64,000 bases of DNA from contig CM060195.1 of NCBI GenBank assembly GCA_030549335.1, positions 4,079,501 to 4,143,500 on the forward strand. The letters are read 5' to 3'. The stretch's first letter is position 1; each line of letters opens with the position of its first letter. The translations under genes and the position numbers were made by a program. Below, piece by piece: positions 1 through 12,140 of the stretch. The stretch comes from Pontederia crassipes (taxonomy: Eukaryota > Streptophyta > Magnoliopsida > Commelinales > Pontederiaceae). Under the pieces are notes generated by a model. It was not told where the DNA came from, searched no databases, and saw only the letters and a list, made by a program, of their open reading frames with translations.

Positions 1-1466
1 TAGTTTGTCTCCACTTTTTCAATTGCTTTTGGATGTCAATCAAACTATGGAAGAATGCATTAGAAGTAACATGCAATGATTCTGAAAATGCAATTGTAGC
101 ATCGTAGAACACTTTCAAGAAGTTAACAAACACACAAATTCGACTCCAATCATCACTAGTTGGATATGCAATTTTTGCATCGTTAAAAAAAATCCGATAT
201 GAATCATCATGTTCAAGTCTCTTGAATGCTTTTTCATATTTTTCAGCAACTTCCAACATTAGATATGTGGAATTCCATCTAGTGGATACATCAAGTAGTA
301 CCTTCTTTGTACAAGTAATATTTGCCATTTGTACGCATCTATCGAAAGCGGCCGATCTAGCTGGAGAAGACTTAACATACTTACATGATGTCCTCACCCT
401 TTTAATAGATGTGTCTATTATAGTCATTCCTTCACGCACAATTATATTTAAAACATGTGCGGCACATCTCATATGGGTAAACTCCCCATTAAGAAAGGTT
501 GTACCACCCCAATCACTCATGCTATCAACCAAATAAGCAATGGCGGGTTTATTAGATTTTGCATTATCCACAGTAATACAACCAATTTTCAAAATGCTCC
601 AATCTTTCACACAAGTTTCTAAAGCTTTTCCTATGGTTTCACCTTTGTGGTCACCAATCAAGTCAAATGTTAGCACATTCTTGTGCAATTCCCACCTGTC
701 ATCTATAAAATGAGCAGTAACACACATATAATTCATATTTTGGATTGATGTCCATGTATTTGTTGTTAGGGAAACCATTTGACGATTTTCTGAAAATATA
801 TTTTTTAACTTTTCTTTCTCAACTCCATACAATTGCACACAATCTCTAGCGATAGTTATACGAGACGAAATTTGAAATCTTGGTTGTAACTCGGCCATAA
901 AATCTTTAAAACCTTGATTCTCAACAAATTTGAATGGAAGTTCATCAACAATTATCATTTTTGCAAGTGCCGAGCGAGACTTTTCTTGATTAAAGTCTAC
1001 GAGTTTCATACTAATAGAGGTGTTGGGATCATCTTCAAAATTGCTTGCCTATAGCAATTGTTTTTTTCCTTTTATCAATGACCTTATCTGAATTTTTCTC
1101 ACAACTCTTAAAGTGCTTTAACAAATTGGATGTTCCATGGTTAGCAGCATTGCATGCATAAGATTTTTTGCAATACTTACAAATAGCTCTATCTTTTTCT
1201 CTTGTAAAATGTGCCCAAGCATTAGAAAGAGGCCTACAAGGTTTCCTCTTTTTTACCTCATTTTCAATGGCTTGTTGTTCAGATGAAGTGATGTCTTTAG
1301 TAATTACTTGTCCTTCAATTAGAGGTAGTAGACCTCGTGCTGGTGCGACTTGTGAAGGAGACTCCTGTTGGACACCCATGCTCAAACTGGCTAGTGTAGG
1401 GGCACTTCCAATCTTAGTACCGCTCGTGTTTTGAGTTTCTTTTGTCATTGTTAGCACTGCATACAT
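1..1466 (-). pseudogene. hAT transposase (RICESLEEPER/ZBED type), partial
   Basis: Minus-strand reading gives a BED zinc finger at about 1330-1090 (an SNAWAHFT motif, then CKYC, and a final H-x-C pair), followed by the RNase-H-like hAT core from about 1034 to the window edge. Recognisable blocks include KMIIVDELPFKFVE, LTTNTWTS, RCAAHVLNIIV and VSTRWNSTYLM, all typical of plant BED-finger hAT transposases. The C-terminal dimerisation region lies outside the window. The BED part and the core are in different frames: one base appears to be inserted in the T-run just before position 1035, so this copy is probably dead. The core then reads without a stop for about 340 codons, so decay is slight. 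The protein would bind and cut the ends of its own element. Short plus-strand frames here are antisense shadows. Confidence 0.9.
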
Positions 1467-2581
1467 AAGAAGATAAAAAGTGAATAAATTATTCCTTTGA
1501 GAATTGAAAAAAAGCCAAACATTACATGCTTCATTTAATTAAATCCATTGTGTCACATATACTTAAAAAACACAATAATTACCTGTGAATGCTACTGAAG
1601 GTGATCCTCCACAAGCAATATAGTAGAAATAAATCCCTTTTCATAGAGAAAGAAATAGATGTCCAGTTGTCAGATCAATGAAATATGCTGCAAAATTTGA
1701 ATTTGATGCAAGGAAATGATAGGACTGTAATGAACTAACGACTGTTATTCAAACTTCAAAATAAAAGAGTAACAACATTAAACATAAGGTCCTTTTTTAT
1801 TAAAGAGTTCACCTGGCTAGCTGCCTAGCTTCATTCGACTCGGTGGACCAGTGGTCCCTCTTCTGGAAACAAGAGCAGTGCATCCTTATCGACATCAACT
1901 TCTTGTGAGAATATTCAACCATGAATCGTGCATCTAGAACGACTGAACGAGATTAATTCGAGAGGGGTCACAAAGAGGCAGATAAAGTCACAAAACTAAA
2001 AAAAATAAGACAGGATTCACAAAGAGGCAGAGCAGCAGCAAAAGAGGAGGCCGGAGGGGGAGCTTCGAGCAACAAGGTCTAGACGAAGGGCTAAGGGGTG
2101 GCTTCTTCAACAATGTCAGTGGGGGTTTCATGAAGCGCTTTGAGGCCCGATGACCGATGGCTTCTCCAATGGCAGGGGAGGGTCGTGGGCCATGGGAGAG
2201 AAACGGTTTCTCCAAGACTCCAACAGCAGGGTGTAGGGACGATGTGGGGGGGCAAAAGGAAAATGGGGCGAGAGAAAGAGAGAGAGAGGGGAAGAGAGAG
2301 AGAGAGGGGTGGGGAGCAGAGCACCTTTCTCCTCTTGTCATTGACAATGTAGTGCGAACGTCGGCGGGAGGGGAAGGCCGGAGGGATGAGGAAGATCGTG
2401 GGTCATGGCTCGCCGGTCTTGTTTGCCCTAGAAGACTGATGCACAGCACGGCACGTCGGCACTTGATTTCGTCCTGCGGCTCCTGGCTCCTGAGTCCTGT
2501 CGTTCGAGTTCGTGACTTCGCCCGATGCCATTTGAGTTTGGTGGGTGACTGGGTGAGCGCGAGTCACTGACAGACGGCCCG

Positions 2582-2778
2582 AGTCATCGGGTGAGCGGGT
2601 CGGGTCGGTTCATGTCGGGTTGGAGAAACCTGAACCCGTACCCGACCCGTAGGTGCTCGGGTTTGGTTCGGGTCGGGTCGGGTCCGACCCGACCATGGAT
2701 CCGACCCGACCCAAAAGTGTTTGGGTCGGGTCGGATCATCGGGTTCATCGGGTCGACTCGACCCGGTGAACAACCCTA
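2582..2778. repeat. TCGGGT/ACCCGA subterminal array of the hAT element
   Basis: Around 200 bases contain many copies of the hexamer TCGGGT or its complement, in both orientations and partly as GGGTCGGGTCGG runs. Subterminal repeats of this kind are binding sites for hAT transposases in known elements (Ac has AAACGG repeats); the role here is inferred. Open frames across it are low-complexity artefacts. Confidence 0.65.
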
Positions 2779-2882
2779 GTGTAACTCAAACTTACTGGAC
2801 CAATAACATTGATATCAAGAAAATTAATTACTCTTGACGAATCTCGATATTAAAATCTTGGATGACGTTGTTTAAAGAAACA

Positions 2883-2919
<37 letters not shown>

Positions 2920-3369
2920 TATGATAATGTTGATTTTTGAATGGCAAAAAAAAACTCTAAAACTTTATTTATTTTTTAATGAAGAATTCAATAACATTAC
3001 TCAATATTGATTAGTGATTAACAATTTTTATTATATTCTTGTGTCTCTTTACCTTATGCACACCAGACCTTGAGTGAAAACATGTTTCGTTTTGTCATCA
3101 AAGGTCGATCGATAATGTTATCAATATAACTCAACAAATTGTGTCCTGATATATGGGTTGAAAACTCATTCTTCTCAGGTACATGAAAAATTTTAATCAG
3201 AAGTCCAAACCTTAATGAGCGCACGTAAATGTGCTCAAAAGTTATAAATTTTAATTAATTGCAAGACAAATGGTGACCTTTATTATTTTATATGAACTCT
3301 AGCAAAGTATTCGAAAAATAGTTGCGACTCCTACTGTATCAACAATTATACATAAGCTACGGGTGATTC
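2779..3369. other. AT-rich spacer with a (TTA)n microsatellite
   Basis: No gene or element was recognised between the hAT end and the CACTA element. A (TTA)n tract of about 12 units lies at 2883-2920. Confidence 0.6.
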
Positions 3370-4972
3370 CACTACTAGAAAAACGCGGATTACCGACGGT
3401 CCGAACCGTCGGTAATCAGCCCAAAAATCGTCGGTAACGCAATTACCGATGGTTTTTTAGTCGAAATCGATCCGTCGAAAAAACGCTTGTCGCAAACGGA
3501 TTTGTGACGGTTGAAAAAATTCGTCAAAAATATCGACAGTTCTGGCCGTCGGAACAGTCCCCGGCGGTTCGTCCCGTCGAAATTTTCCGACGGTTGCAAC
3601 CGTCGGAAAAGTCCCCGACGGTTCGAACCATCGATATTTCCGATGATTGCAACCGCCGAAAAAGGCCGACGGTCCGAGCCGTCGAAATTTCCGACGGTTG
3701 CAACCGCCGGAAAAGGCCGGCGATCCAAGCCGTCGAAAAGTTGCGATAGTTCGAACTGTCGGCCTTTCGAAACTTTGGACGGGCGTCGCAACCGTCGATC
3801 TTTTGACGGTCGCAATCGTCGCAAATAATTTTTTAAATATAAAAAAAATTAGCGGCCGGATCCAGCCGACAGCAGAGAGAGAGAGAGATGCCGGCGCGGA
3901 GTGGGAGAGAGAGATACGCCGGCGCGGGAGAGGGTCGCCGGTGCGGGAGAGGGTCGTCGGCGTCCGGCGTGGGAGGGTCGCCGGCGTCCGGCGTGCGGGA
4001 GAGGCCGATCCGGTGCTCGCGGCCGGGAGAGAGAGAGAGGAGAGGAGGGAGAGAGAGAGGAGTGGAGGGAGGAGGGAGAGAGAAGAGGGAGGAGGAATAT
4101 ATATAAAGGAAAAAAGTGGAAAGAAAGCGGGATAACGAAATTTTAATTACCGACGGTTTCGATCGTCGAAAATATAAATATTAAATATTTTTATTTTATT
4201 TAGTTATATATAAAGTAATCATTACCGACGATCAAAACCGTCAGTAATTACGACGGTTTGGACCGTCGCTAGTTATATTAATAAAATACTCTTATATATG
4301 ATATTATTATACATTTACCGACGGTTACGACCTTCGGAAATTGCGGCGGATTTTGCGACGGATGGATATCCGTTGGAAATATCGACGTTCCTAATCGTTA
4401 AAAAATTAAATAATAATATAATAAATTATATAATTAATTTTTTTATTTCCGACGGTCGTGACCGTCGGAAAATCCATCAAAAAAATTTAATAATAATATT
4501 AAAAATATATAATTTAATTTTTTATTTTCGACGGTCGTAACCGTCGGAAAAGTCGTCGGAAATTACGATGGATAGATATCCGTCGAAAATATCGACGTTC
4601 TTAATCATCGAAAAATTAAATAATAATATAATAAATTATATAATTAATTTTTTTATTTTCGACGGTCGTGACCGTCGGAAAATCCGTCGAAAAAATTTAA
4701 TAATAATATTAAAAATATATAATTTATTTTTTTTATTTCCGACGGTCGTAACCGTCGAAAAAGTCGTCGGAAATTGCGATGGATGGATATCCGTCGAAAA
4801 TATTGACGTTCTTAATCGTCAAAAAATTAAATAATAATATAAATTATTTCCGACGGTCATAACCGTCGAAAAATCCGTCGGAAATGGAACTGTCGAAAAA
4901 TCCGTCGCAAATTGCGACAGATTTAGAACCGTTGAAAATTATCCGTCAGAAAATCGTGATTTTCTTATAGTG
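3370..4972. mobile_element. Non-autonomous CACTA (En/Spm) element, TSD TTC
   Basis: The element starts CACTACTAGAAAAACGCGG at 3370 and ends ATTTTCTTATAGTG at 4972, giving the inverted CACTA termini of this superfamily. The three bases TTC stand on both sides (3367-3369 and 4973-4975), the 3-bp target duplication expected for CACTA. Both subterminal regions are filled with imperfect palindromes of the form CCGACGGTTnnAACCGTCGG, spaced tens of bases apart, likely transposase-binding sites. The middle (3850-4110) is a GC- and GA-rich block without a believable coding region. No transposase is present, so movement would depend on a relative elsewhere. It belongs to the same family as the element at 17169-18637. 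Confidence 0.93.
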
Positions 4973-5479
4973 TTCGTCACTGGATTTGATCAATTTTATT
5001 TTTATTCCTAGTGAAATTTTTTAAATGTACAAATCAATTGAAGACCTATTTAAGTAATAAGAAACTTCTCATTATAGCTTCACCCTAAGTTGGTCACCCT
5101 AAGTTGGTGGTGGCTCCTTGAAGTGGTGGGCTGCAATTTCTCCAGGAGACAGCAACAAATGTCAAGGTCAGAAACTACAAAATAGCACAGAATATGTTCT
5201 TCTGCCCACCTTCACACACCCCAAAGCCACCTCCCTGCATCTTACTGCCCAAGGCATGTTACCTTTTCCAAGCTCATAAAACACACTTCCAAAAGCTCTC
5301 AAGTCTTGCAGAAAATATCAAACAAGCCACCATCGTCTTCTTAACCATCGATCCCACAAGCACCAACCGTTTCAATCAAAGGCGTCAGGGCAAACAAAAA
5401 AAAAAAGTAGCAGCAAGAGAACAGTGCAAACAAAGGAGGCCTGTTTATTACTCTCAAATGAGAAGTGCCTGCCTCCAAT
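4973..5479. other. Intergenic spacer, nothing recognised
   Basis: No homology, repeat structure or element end was recognised here. Short open frames across 5194-5541 have no domain or composition supporting them as genes. Confidence 0.5.
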
Positions 5480-6687
5480 CTGCATGCTGCATGCACGTTT
5501 AAGCACAGTCCCAATGTGATATCCCCATCAATAATGGCCACTTAAAAGCATCCGGATCCTGCTGTCTCATGTAAAGAAGACAATCTCGCTTGTTCCCAAT
5601 GCCTTCTTTTCCTTCTCCACCCTTCGCCTCCTCCCTCTTCCCCATTCCACCGAGGGCTCATCATGCCACCATTTGCACACGTCCCTCGCTTATTTCATGC
5701 ATGCCTCATGCATCCATTACTTTAATATGACATATATAAAGAAGAACATAAAAAATAAAAAAATGACCCTACCTACATGTAGAAAGAGGATAATGAGCAG
5801 AATGTTTCATCATCCGAAACACTTAACATATATGTGAACTTTGTTAACCACGTAGTGTCACCTTTATGATATGATGTAAATAGATGAATTTTGACTTCAT
5901 ATATTTATTTATCTGTTTTCAAGTTTCAATTGGCGAGGCGACATGTCCAGATGTCTATTAGGAACTAATAAGCGACTAAAATTTTGAGGAGAGCCGAACA
6001 AATTAAATTTTAGAAGCACAGAAGGACTGTGCAAACAATGTGTCAGTGCACACCAAAGTCCTACTACGTTGTTGTTTATACCCATTTCACCAAATCTATC
6101 AACAATCCGACGAACCGGTCCAAATAAATATCTAATGCTCGTAATTTAAAAAATGATATAATAAACTATGTTATACACTGCACCTTTTTAACTGCAGTGA
6201 TATCCACACAAGCACCATGTTTGCCTGGTTGGCACGTAATTGAAATCTGATGCATAAAAATGCATCTCTAGCAAGCATTATCATATCTTAAAAGGTATCG
6301 AATTTTAGCTTTCTTAGCAGTACAGTTATAGTAGTTGTATGTGCGCGCGCCTGCATGCAGCAGCTGATCAACCATTCATGCTCTCTCTCTCTCTCTCTCT
6401 CTACATTCCTCTTCCTCTCTCTCTCTCCATTCCTCTTCCTCTCTCTATATATGTACATGTATGTATATATATATAGTTAAATAGTCATCCCTATTAGACC
6501 ACCGCCCTTGTCACCCAAACAGAAAGCAAGGTTTTGAGCATTCCCCTACGCTCCTCTCACTGCTGGCCCCCTCCCATCCCCAAACCCATTTCCACAGCTC
6601 TCCTCAGTCCTCCTCACACATCGAGGCTGCATGCGCGCAGCCACGCCACACCAACCCTGCAGTTCCTCGCACCGTTTTCCTCCATTA
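5480..6687 (+). promoter_or_regulatory. ABI4 upstream region with RY and CE1-like motifs
   Basis: RY cores (CATGCA or TGCATG) occur at 5481-5486, 5490-5495, 5696-5703 (CATGCATG), 5707-5712 and 6352-6359. RY sites are bound by the seed B3 factors ABI3, FUS3 and LEC2. CE1-like CACCG motifs, the site bound by ABI4 itself in known cases, lie at 5648-5652 and 6500-6504. A pyrimidine-rich (CT)n patch covers about 6381-6441 and is followed by TATATAT motifs at 6444-6475 that could serve as TATA box, with transcription starting near 6500. The motifs are seen directly; their activity is inferred. Confidence 0.5.
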
Positions 6688-7650
6688 ATGGATCAGCATC
6701 ACATTGCTCCACACCACCGCAGCCCTGGCCAACCGGCGCACAGCAGCTCCTCAATAGAACAGTACCTCCCCAGTAGCCCCAGTAGCGTCAGTACCAACAG
6801 CAACAGCAGCAACAGCGCCACCACCGCTATCTCCTGCAGCGCCGCGGCGTCCGGCGCCACGAGCGCCTCCGGCCGCAAGGTCAAGGGAAAGGGCGGCCCG
6901 GAGAACGGCAAGTTCCGGTTCCGAGGGGTCCGACAGAGAAGCTGGGGAAAGTGGGTCGCGGAGATCAGAGAGCCCAGGAAACGGACCCGCAAGTGGCTCG
7001 GCACCTTCTCCACGGCCGAGGAAGCGGCCAAGGCCTACGACCGTGCCGCCCTCATACTTTACGGTCCGCGCGCGCAGCTGAACCTGCAGCCGTCGGGCGC
7101 CGCCGCTGCCGCTGCCGGCCATCAGTCCCTCGCTGCGACAACATCTGCTTCCGCGGCGTCGACCACCACTCTACGGCCGCTCCTCCCTCGTCCGTCTGGC
7201 TTCCACTTCCCCATAATCCCTTCACCTGTGGCGGCCACCATAAATTCCGCTGCTTCGTATGGTTATCCGGCGCCTTTTCTATATACCGACGTCACCGACA
7301 GCATGATCAATTCCTCAGGATCACCAGTGGAGCCGCCTCTGCAGACGTTGGACATTAACCAAGCTATGGCATCGTTGCCGCCGCCGTCGTCAACGGAGAT
7401 GAGTGCTTTACATGGTAACCTCTCCGTCAATGAACTGAACCCGTTCGAGGACATCAGCAACAAGCCGCTGGGCGCAGCGAGCGCCAACGTGCCGACCACG
7501 TCGTTCCAGGCGCAGACGCCACCGTTGTCGTTGCCGCCACCGGACAGCTCCGCGGTGCCGCTGATGGCCTCGCCGATGTGGGGCTACGATGACTACGCGG
7601 CCGCGTCTTGCCTGTGGGACGACTCTGACCCGTTCTTCTTCGATCTATGA
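6688..7650 (+). CDS. ABI4: ABI4 orthologue, AP2/ERF transcription factor (DREB A-3)
   Basis: The 320-residue product has one AP2 DNA-binding domain at about residues 76-133 with the core [18 protein letters not shown], including the DREB-type Val14 and Glu19. It is preceded by the [11 protein letters not shown] segment and followed at about 162 by LRPLLPRP, two blocks that mark ABI4, the only member of DREB group A-3. The N-terminus is rich in Ser, Asn and Thr, and the C-terminus is acidic and aromatic ([10 protein letters not shown]), probably the activation domain. Length is close to Arabidopsis ABI4 (328). In that plant ABI4 is a nuclear factor acting in abscisic acid, sugar and plastid signalling and binding CACCG-type sites. 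The coding region is intronless and GC-rich, as usual in monocots. I chose the ATG at 6688 because the product then begins MD, as in known ABI4; an in-frame ATG at 6631 would add 19 residues. Confidence 0.95.
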   Translation: MDQHHIAPHHRSPGQPAHSSSSIEQYLPSSPSSVSTNSNSSNSATTAISCSAAASGATSASGRKVKGKGGPENGKFRFRGVRQRSWGKWVAEIREPRKRTRKWLGTFSTAEEAAKAYDRAALILYGPRAQLNLQPSGAAAAAAGHQSLAATTSASAASTTTLRPLLPRPSGFHFPIIPSPVAATINSAASYGYPAPFLYTDVTDSMINSSGSPVEPPLQTLDINQAMASLPPPSSTEMSALHGNLSVNELNPFEDISNKPLGAASANVPTTSFQAQTPPLSLPPPDSSAVPLMASPMWGYDDYAAASCLWDDSDPFFFDL

Positions 7651-8667
7651 ATTGGTGCATGGAAATCTTGCGGTGTTTTGATTAATTGATCCAAAGAAGG
7701 GAAAAGAAAAGCATCGGTTGTATTTGTTGCCATTCATATATATGAAAAATTATACAATGATCAGATTTTGGACTTTGGTTAGCAGTTTTGATGTATGTTA
7801 CATGGGTTGGCACTTTTAACATGCATCACTGCAGGTTAGGGTTCATAATGGAGCGCAAAAACCAGGAGTTTGCCAGTTGAAGAGAGGATCACAATAAATT
7901 ATATACATTCCATGGATCGATATCAGTAAGATTTCTAGTTGATATGCTTCCTAATTTGAGCTCTTTGCTGTACAACTAGTTTCTTCAGGTATTATTGCAT
8001 ACCGAAGTCTATGATCAGGGATTAGAGACTGATGTTTAAGTACATGTTTCGGCCATGCATGACTAGCTGCATGCATGTTCCTCCAGTTAGTGGGCGGGCT
8101 GCTTTAAAAGCATGAACTGTGATGAAATGGCGTAGTGGGAGATATTATTTGTACAAGAAATCACTGTCCCTAAATTGGAATGTCCTCACTGTTTTAAAGC
8201 TACGGCAGATCAGCTCATTCATTAGCATTCTACAGTTCTACTATTGGCTAGTTGAGCGAATCATGGCAATTCTTAACCGAATTTTGAATGCCCTCTTTGG
8301 AATCTGAATGGACTAATGAAGTACTAGCTAATGCATCTTATTTCCATAGATGATAATTCATTTTGCATCACTGGGTGTGTAACACTAATCCACACATATA
8401 TAATTAACTGAATGGAGGTGTCAGGTGTGTCACATGTAAATCAAATATCATAGCTCAAGGTTTTTGTTCGTGTTTAGCACACACTGAAAATCTTAGTATA
8501 TATCTTGGTTATATATAGGTATCTTTTTACACTGCGTTGCTTGTCAATTTTATTTGATATAATCTTTGATATCTTCATTCTCATAATCACCGGATGTTTT
8601 CATGTTGCGAGGCTCCGAGTAGTCTCGTTGAACTAGTTTGATTAGAACGATTTGTTGTATAATCCTG
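7651..8667. other. ABI4 3' flank, no gene recognised
   Basis: This stretch contains the presumed ABI4 3' UTR, with an AATAAA-type signal at about 7892, then AT-rich intergenic DNA. A short plus-strand open frame at 8119-8307 has no recognisable domain. Confidence 0.5.
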
Positions 8668-8846
8668 GCTTAATTGCAGAGCTCTATGGTCGTGAGACCG
8701 AGAAGGAATAGTAATTGGATCCGTAGTTAAACTACTAATATATATATATATAGGCTTAATTGCAGCTCTATGGTCGTGAGACCGAAGAAGGAATAGTAAT
8801 TGGATCCGTAGTTAAACTACTATAATATATATATATATATATATAT
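8668..8846. repeat. Tandem duplication of about 85 bp ending in TA repeats
   Basis: The segment beginning GGCTTAATTGCAG at 8668 is repeated from 8753 almost base for base, with only small indels, and both units finish in a (TA)n tract. The second tract abuts the Mutator-like element at 8847. Confidence 0.85.
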
Positions 8847-9962
8847 GGGTTTAATGGGCGCGTAACACCCATTTAGTGTAACATCGGAAAACGCCATTAT
8901 CATCACCGTCCATTTCAGATGTGCGGCTCAGATCAAAACCACCTTAAAACAAAAAAATCAACCTCTCTTCCTTGAAAACCACTCTTGAAACCACCTCACC
9001 CCACTAATCGTCGGCACCCTGGCCGTCGACGCCGGATCGGAGGGGAGGGGAGGTGACATTGGCGCTAACCGGAGACGGGGGCGGCGATCGTAAAAGAGAA
9101 GAGAGAGATCGAGGGGAGGGGAGGCGGCAGCGGCTCATATCGGGGAGCGGAGGGGCGGCGGCGGCGCAGATAACCGGAGACGGGGGTGGCGATCGTAAAA
9201 GAGAAGAGAGATCGAGTGGGAGGGGAGGGGAGGCGGCGACGTCGGCTCATATCGGGGAGCGGAGGAGCGGCGTCGCAGATAACCGGAGATGGGGGCGGCG
9301 ATCGTAAAAGAGAAGAGAGAGATCGAGGGGAGGGGAGGCGGCGGCGGCTCATATCGGGGAGCGACGACGGCGGCTCATATCGGGGAGCGACGGCGACGGC
9401 GGCGGTGCAGATCGGAAGGGAGGGGCGGCGGCGGCACAGATCGGAGGGGAGGAGCGGCGGCGGCGCAGATCGGAGGGGAGGAGCGGCGGCGGCGCAAATC
9501 GGAGGAGAGGGACGGCGACGGCGCAAATCGGAGAGAGATCGGAGGGGAGGGACAGCGGCGACGTAGATCGGAGAGAGATTGAAATGGAGGGACGACAGCG
9601 ACGCAGATCGAAGAGAGATCGGAGGGGAGCGACGGCGACGGCGGGGAGCAGAGGCGACTGCGCGGATCGGGGATGCCGGAGGGGAGAGAGATGAGAGGGG
9701 AGGCGGCGGCGGGGGCAGTGGCGGCGGTGGCAGCGATGGGGGCAGTGGCGGCGGCGCATATTAGGGAGCGCTGGAGGGGAGTGAGATGAGAGAGAGAAGA
9801 GAGAGAGAGGGTAGAGAAGAAAGAGGGGGAGGGGGAAGTGGTTTAGGGGTTAGGGAAAAGTAGTTAGGTTATTTTGATCTGAGCCGTAGATTTGAAATGG
9901 ACGGTGATGATAGGGACGTTTCACGATGCTACATTAAATGGGTGTTACACGCCATTAAATCT
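8847..9962. mobile_element. Non-autonomous Mutator-like element in a TA repeat
   Basis: The first ~95 bases (GGGTTTAATGGGCGCGTAAC onward) match the reverse complement of the last ~95 (ending TTACACGCCATTAAATCT), including the shared block ATCATCACCGTCCATTTC. TATATATAT borders both ends, fitting a 9-bp Mutator-type target duplication, though the flanks are simple sequence so this is weak. The interior from about 9040 to 9780 is extremely GC-rich and built of tandem repeats: about three units of ~115 bp (near 9090, 9205 and 9310) and then shorter ~30-bp units containing CAGATCGGAGGGGAGG. No transposase is present. The long open frames on both strands are products of the repeat composition. Confidence 0.75.
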
Positions 9963-11302
9963 TATATATATATAATTAATGAACTTAGCTGAGGGACACC
10001 ATATATTCGGGATTGGATTAGATAAAAAATTATCAAATGGGAAGGAATTTAACGCCATTTATAGCTTTCTAATTTGATGATTAAAAAAAAAGAGGAGATA
10101 CAGTAGATTTACTTGGGCATGTCAATTTCTTTATCCGTTCAATGCACATTATGCTCTATATATTTACGTATTTAATTGCGAGCTTTGCACTGTGCAAACG
10201 AGCATTTTCTTAAATTTATTTACCTATACTTAAATTTTTATAAGAAGATATAAAATTATGCAGTATGTGGATTAATTTGGCCCTCGATCCCTTAGTTAAT
10301 AAGAGAAACACCTGTTGTATTACATAGATATGATCGAAGACATTAATTTATACACTATTACTTGTTGACCTAAAATCAAAGCTTAGCATGACGTAGATGA
10401 TAGACCAAGATATTAGAAAGCATCTAAAGTATTTTCTTAAAATTGGAGGTGGGGTAAAGAAAGATGATTGATGAAGAACCACTTTTTTGCGTGAAATCAA
10501 AACGTAAAGTAGACTTAAGATCGATCGAGGAGAAACACAGTCTTCTTTAAGGACAGTCTTCTTTAAGATATTATTCATTTTGAATCTGTCGTTACAATCT
10601 TCTCTTCTTGGGGTGTTCATCGTGAACGATTCGTGTTGGTTCATGTCCATATTTTCCAACTCAAGATGGAGCACATGAGGTCGACTTTATACCATTATGT
10701 AATAACTTTTGTCCTAGTCAAGATATGGATTTTAAAACGTGTCTTGATAGATGAAGGAAGTAGCTACGTATAAGTCCATAATAACTTTTGTATTACTATT
10801 TAATGAAATTATTTTAGTTCTTAAACCTGGGTGGTTACAGTAATTATCATCACGGGTAGATGAAGTCATCCAAAAAGATAAAAACAAAAAAGGCCAAAAA
10901 AAGAAAAAAAAGAATTAAACTTTGCGGTTTACTCAATATGATATGACAATATCCGTTGGGCTGGCCAACTGTGGGCTCTGCTTCTTACGGTCCAACACGA
11001 TAAATACAACTGCAATTTGGTTTTTCCTTTTCTTTCTTTTGGCTCTTTGGTGCACTTTGTTTTTTTTCTTCTTCCATTTGATCCTCTTGACATTTCAAGC
11101 TTGGAAAGATACACTCTGTAGTTTTTGTTTTTCCATTTGATTTAATCTCAATGGAAATTTGATGTACAAATGTTTTTGTGATCCCAGAAGAACGTTTTCT
11201 TCCCCTTTCTTTTCCTGATGAAAAAAGAAGTTAAAGGTAAGTGTTGATGCTCAACACTAGAATATGCAACTCAACATTTTCACCATCATATTCTTAAAAA
11301 AT
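9963..11302. other. AT-rich intergenic stretch, nothing recognised
   Basis: Short open frames are present, the longest 108 codons on the minus strand at 10348-10674, but none shows a domain, a plausible intron-exon structure or coding composition. Confidence 0.5.
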
Positions 11303-11316
11303 ACACACACACACAC

Positions 11317-11383
<67 letters not shown>

Positions 11384-11485
11384 TTTTTGTAGAAAAGTTA
11401 AAATATAGATATTTTTGTATAATTGGCCTCTCCCAACATATTCATCTTGGTTCATTACTCCGTTATTATACGCATATATATACAT

Positions 11486-11561
<76 letters not shown>
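11303..11561. repeat. Microsatellites: (CA)n, (AAT)n, (CT)n, (TA)n
   Basis: (CA)n lies at about 11303-11317, (AAT)n at 11320-11382, (CT)n at 11489-11511 and (TA)n at 11511-11561. The (TA)n tract abuts the left end of MULE 1. The short open frames across them are repeat artefacts. Confidence 0.9.
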
Positions 11562-11563
<2 letters not shown>

Positions 11564-12140
11564 CAATTGTGTAGCACCTTAATGGTGAAACCTCTTGCAA
11601 CGCTTCCATCCTGGCCATTGATGATTGCTGAACGGTGGGGATTAAAACCACCAGGATGTCCCTAAAGCCACCCCTCCAAAACAACCCAAAACCTCTTGCC
11701 GAGACGAGAGCCCCTTTTTATTGCTGCCCTAGGCGAGATCTCCCTTTTGCCGCTGCTGTGTTGGAGCCGATCATTGCTGGTGAACGAAGCTATAAGTGTG
11801 TAGCCCTCCATTTTTGTCTCATTTTAGTTTTTTTAGTGTTGTGCGAAGCTGATCATTGGGATCTGCTGTTGCTATGCGATATTGATCATTGGGGTCTACT
11901 GTCATTTTTTAGTGTTGTGCGAAGCACCCTTTCTCTGCAACTAACCTAGACGAATGAAGACGAAACCCCCAGACGGATGAAGTTGAGCCTTGATGCTGAG
12001 CACTCTCACCTTCGTTTTTTGAATGTCAAATGAGCTCTCTCTCTATCTCACTCTCATCTTCTTTTGTTATTGTGATTCAACCAACCTATGATTTCATTGA
12101 CCTCTGATTCATTCGAGAAATGAAGCTTCACGAGCGTTGT

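Larger units (their letters stand above)
1..2778 (-). mobile_element. hAT DNA transposon, 5' part (3' part outside window)
   Basis: The transposase gene on the minus strand is preceded by about 1.3 kb ending at 2778 in a motif that reads TAGGGTTGTTCACCGGGT on the minus strand. Directly inside it, 2590-2770 is packed with direct and inverted copies of TCGGGT / ACCCGA, which look like subterminal transposase-binding sites. A short element at 39354-39814 shares the terminal motif and the TCGGGT arrays, supporting 2778 as the true 5' end. The other end and therefore the 8-bp target duplication cannot be seen. The stretch 1470-2580 holds presumed leader or intron sequence and a GA-rich low-complexity part at 2270-2320. 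Confidence 0.72.

Noticed and set aside
222-536. Plus-strand open frame of 104 codons
   Set aside because: It is antisense to the conserved core of the hAT transposase, which is clearly the coding strand.
1988-2570. Overlapping open frames on both strands
   Set aside because: Low-complexity GA-rich and Pro/Ser-rich translations with no domain; located in the presumed leader of the hAT element.
3390-4146. Arg- and Ser-rich open frames around 3390-4146
   Set aside because: Their sequence comes from CCGACGG palindromes and a GA-rich core of a CACTA element; frames are open on both strands.
9053-9764. Several long Gly/Arg-rich open frames on both strands
   Set aside because: They follow from the GC-rich tandem repeats inside a non-autonomous MULE; frames are open on both strands at once and the protein is simple repeat sequence.
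10348-10674. Minus-strand open frame of 108 codons
   Set aside because: No recognisable domain, ordinary AT-rich composition and no supporting exon structure.
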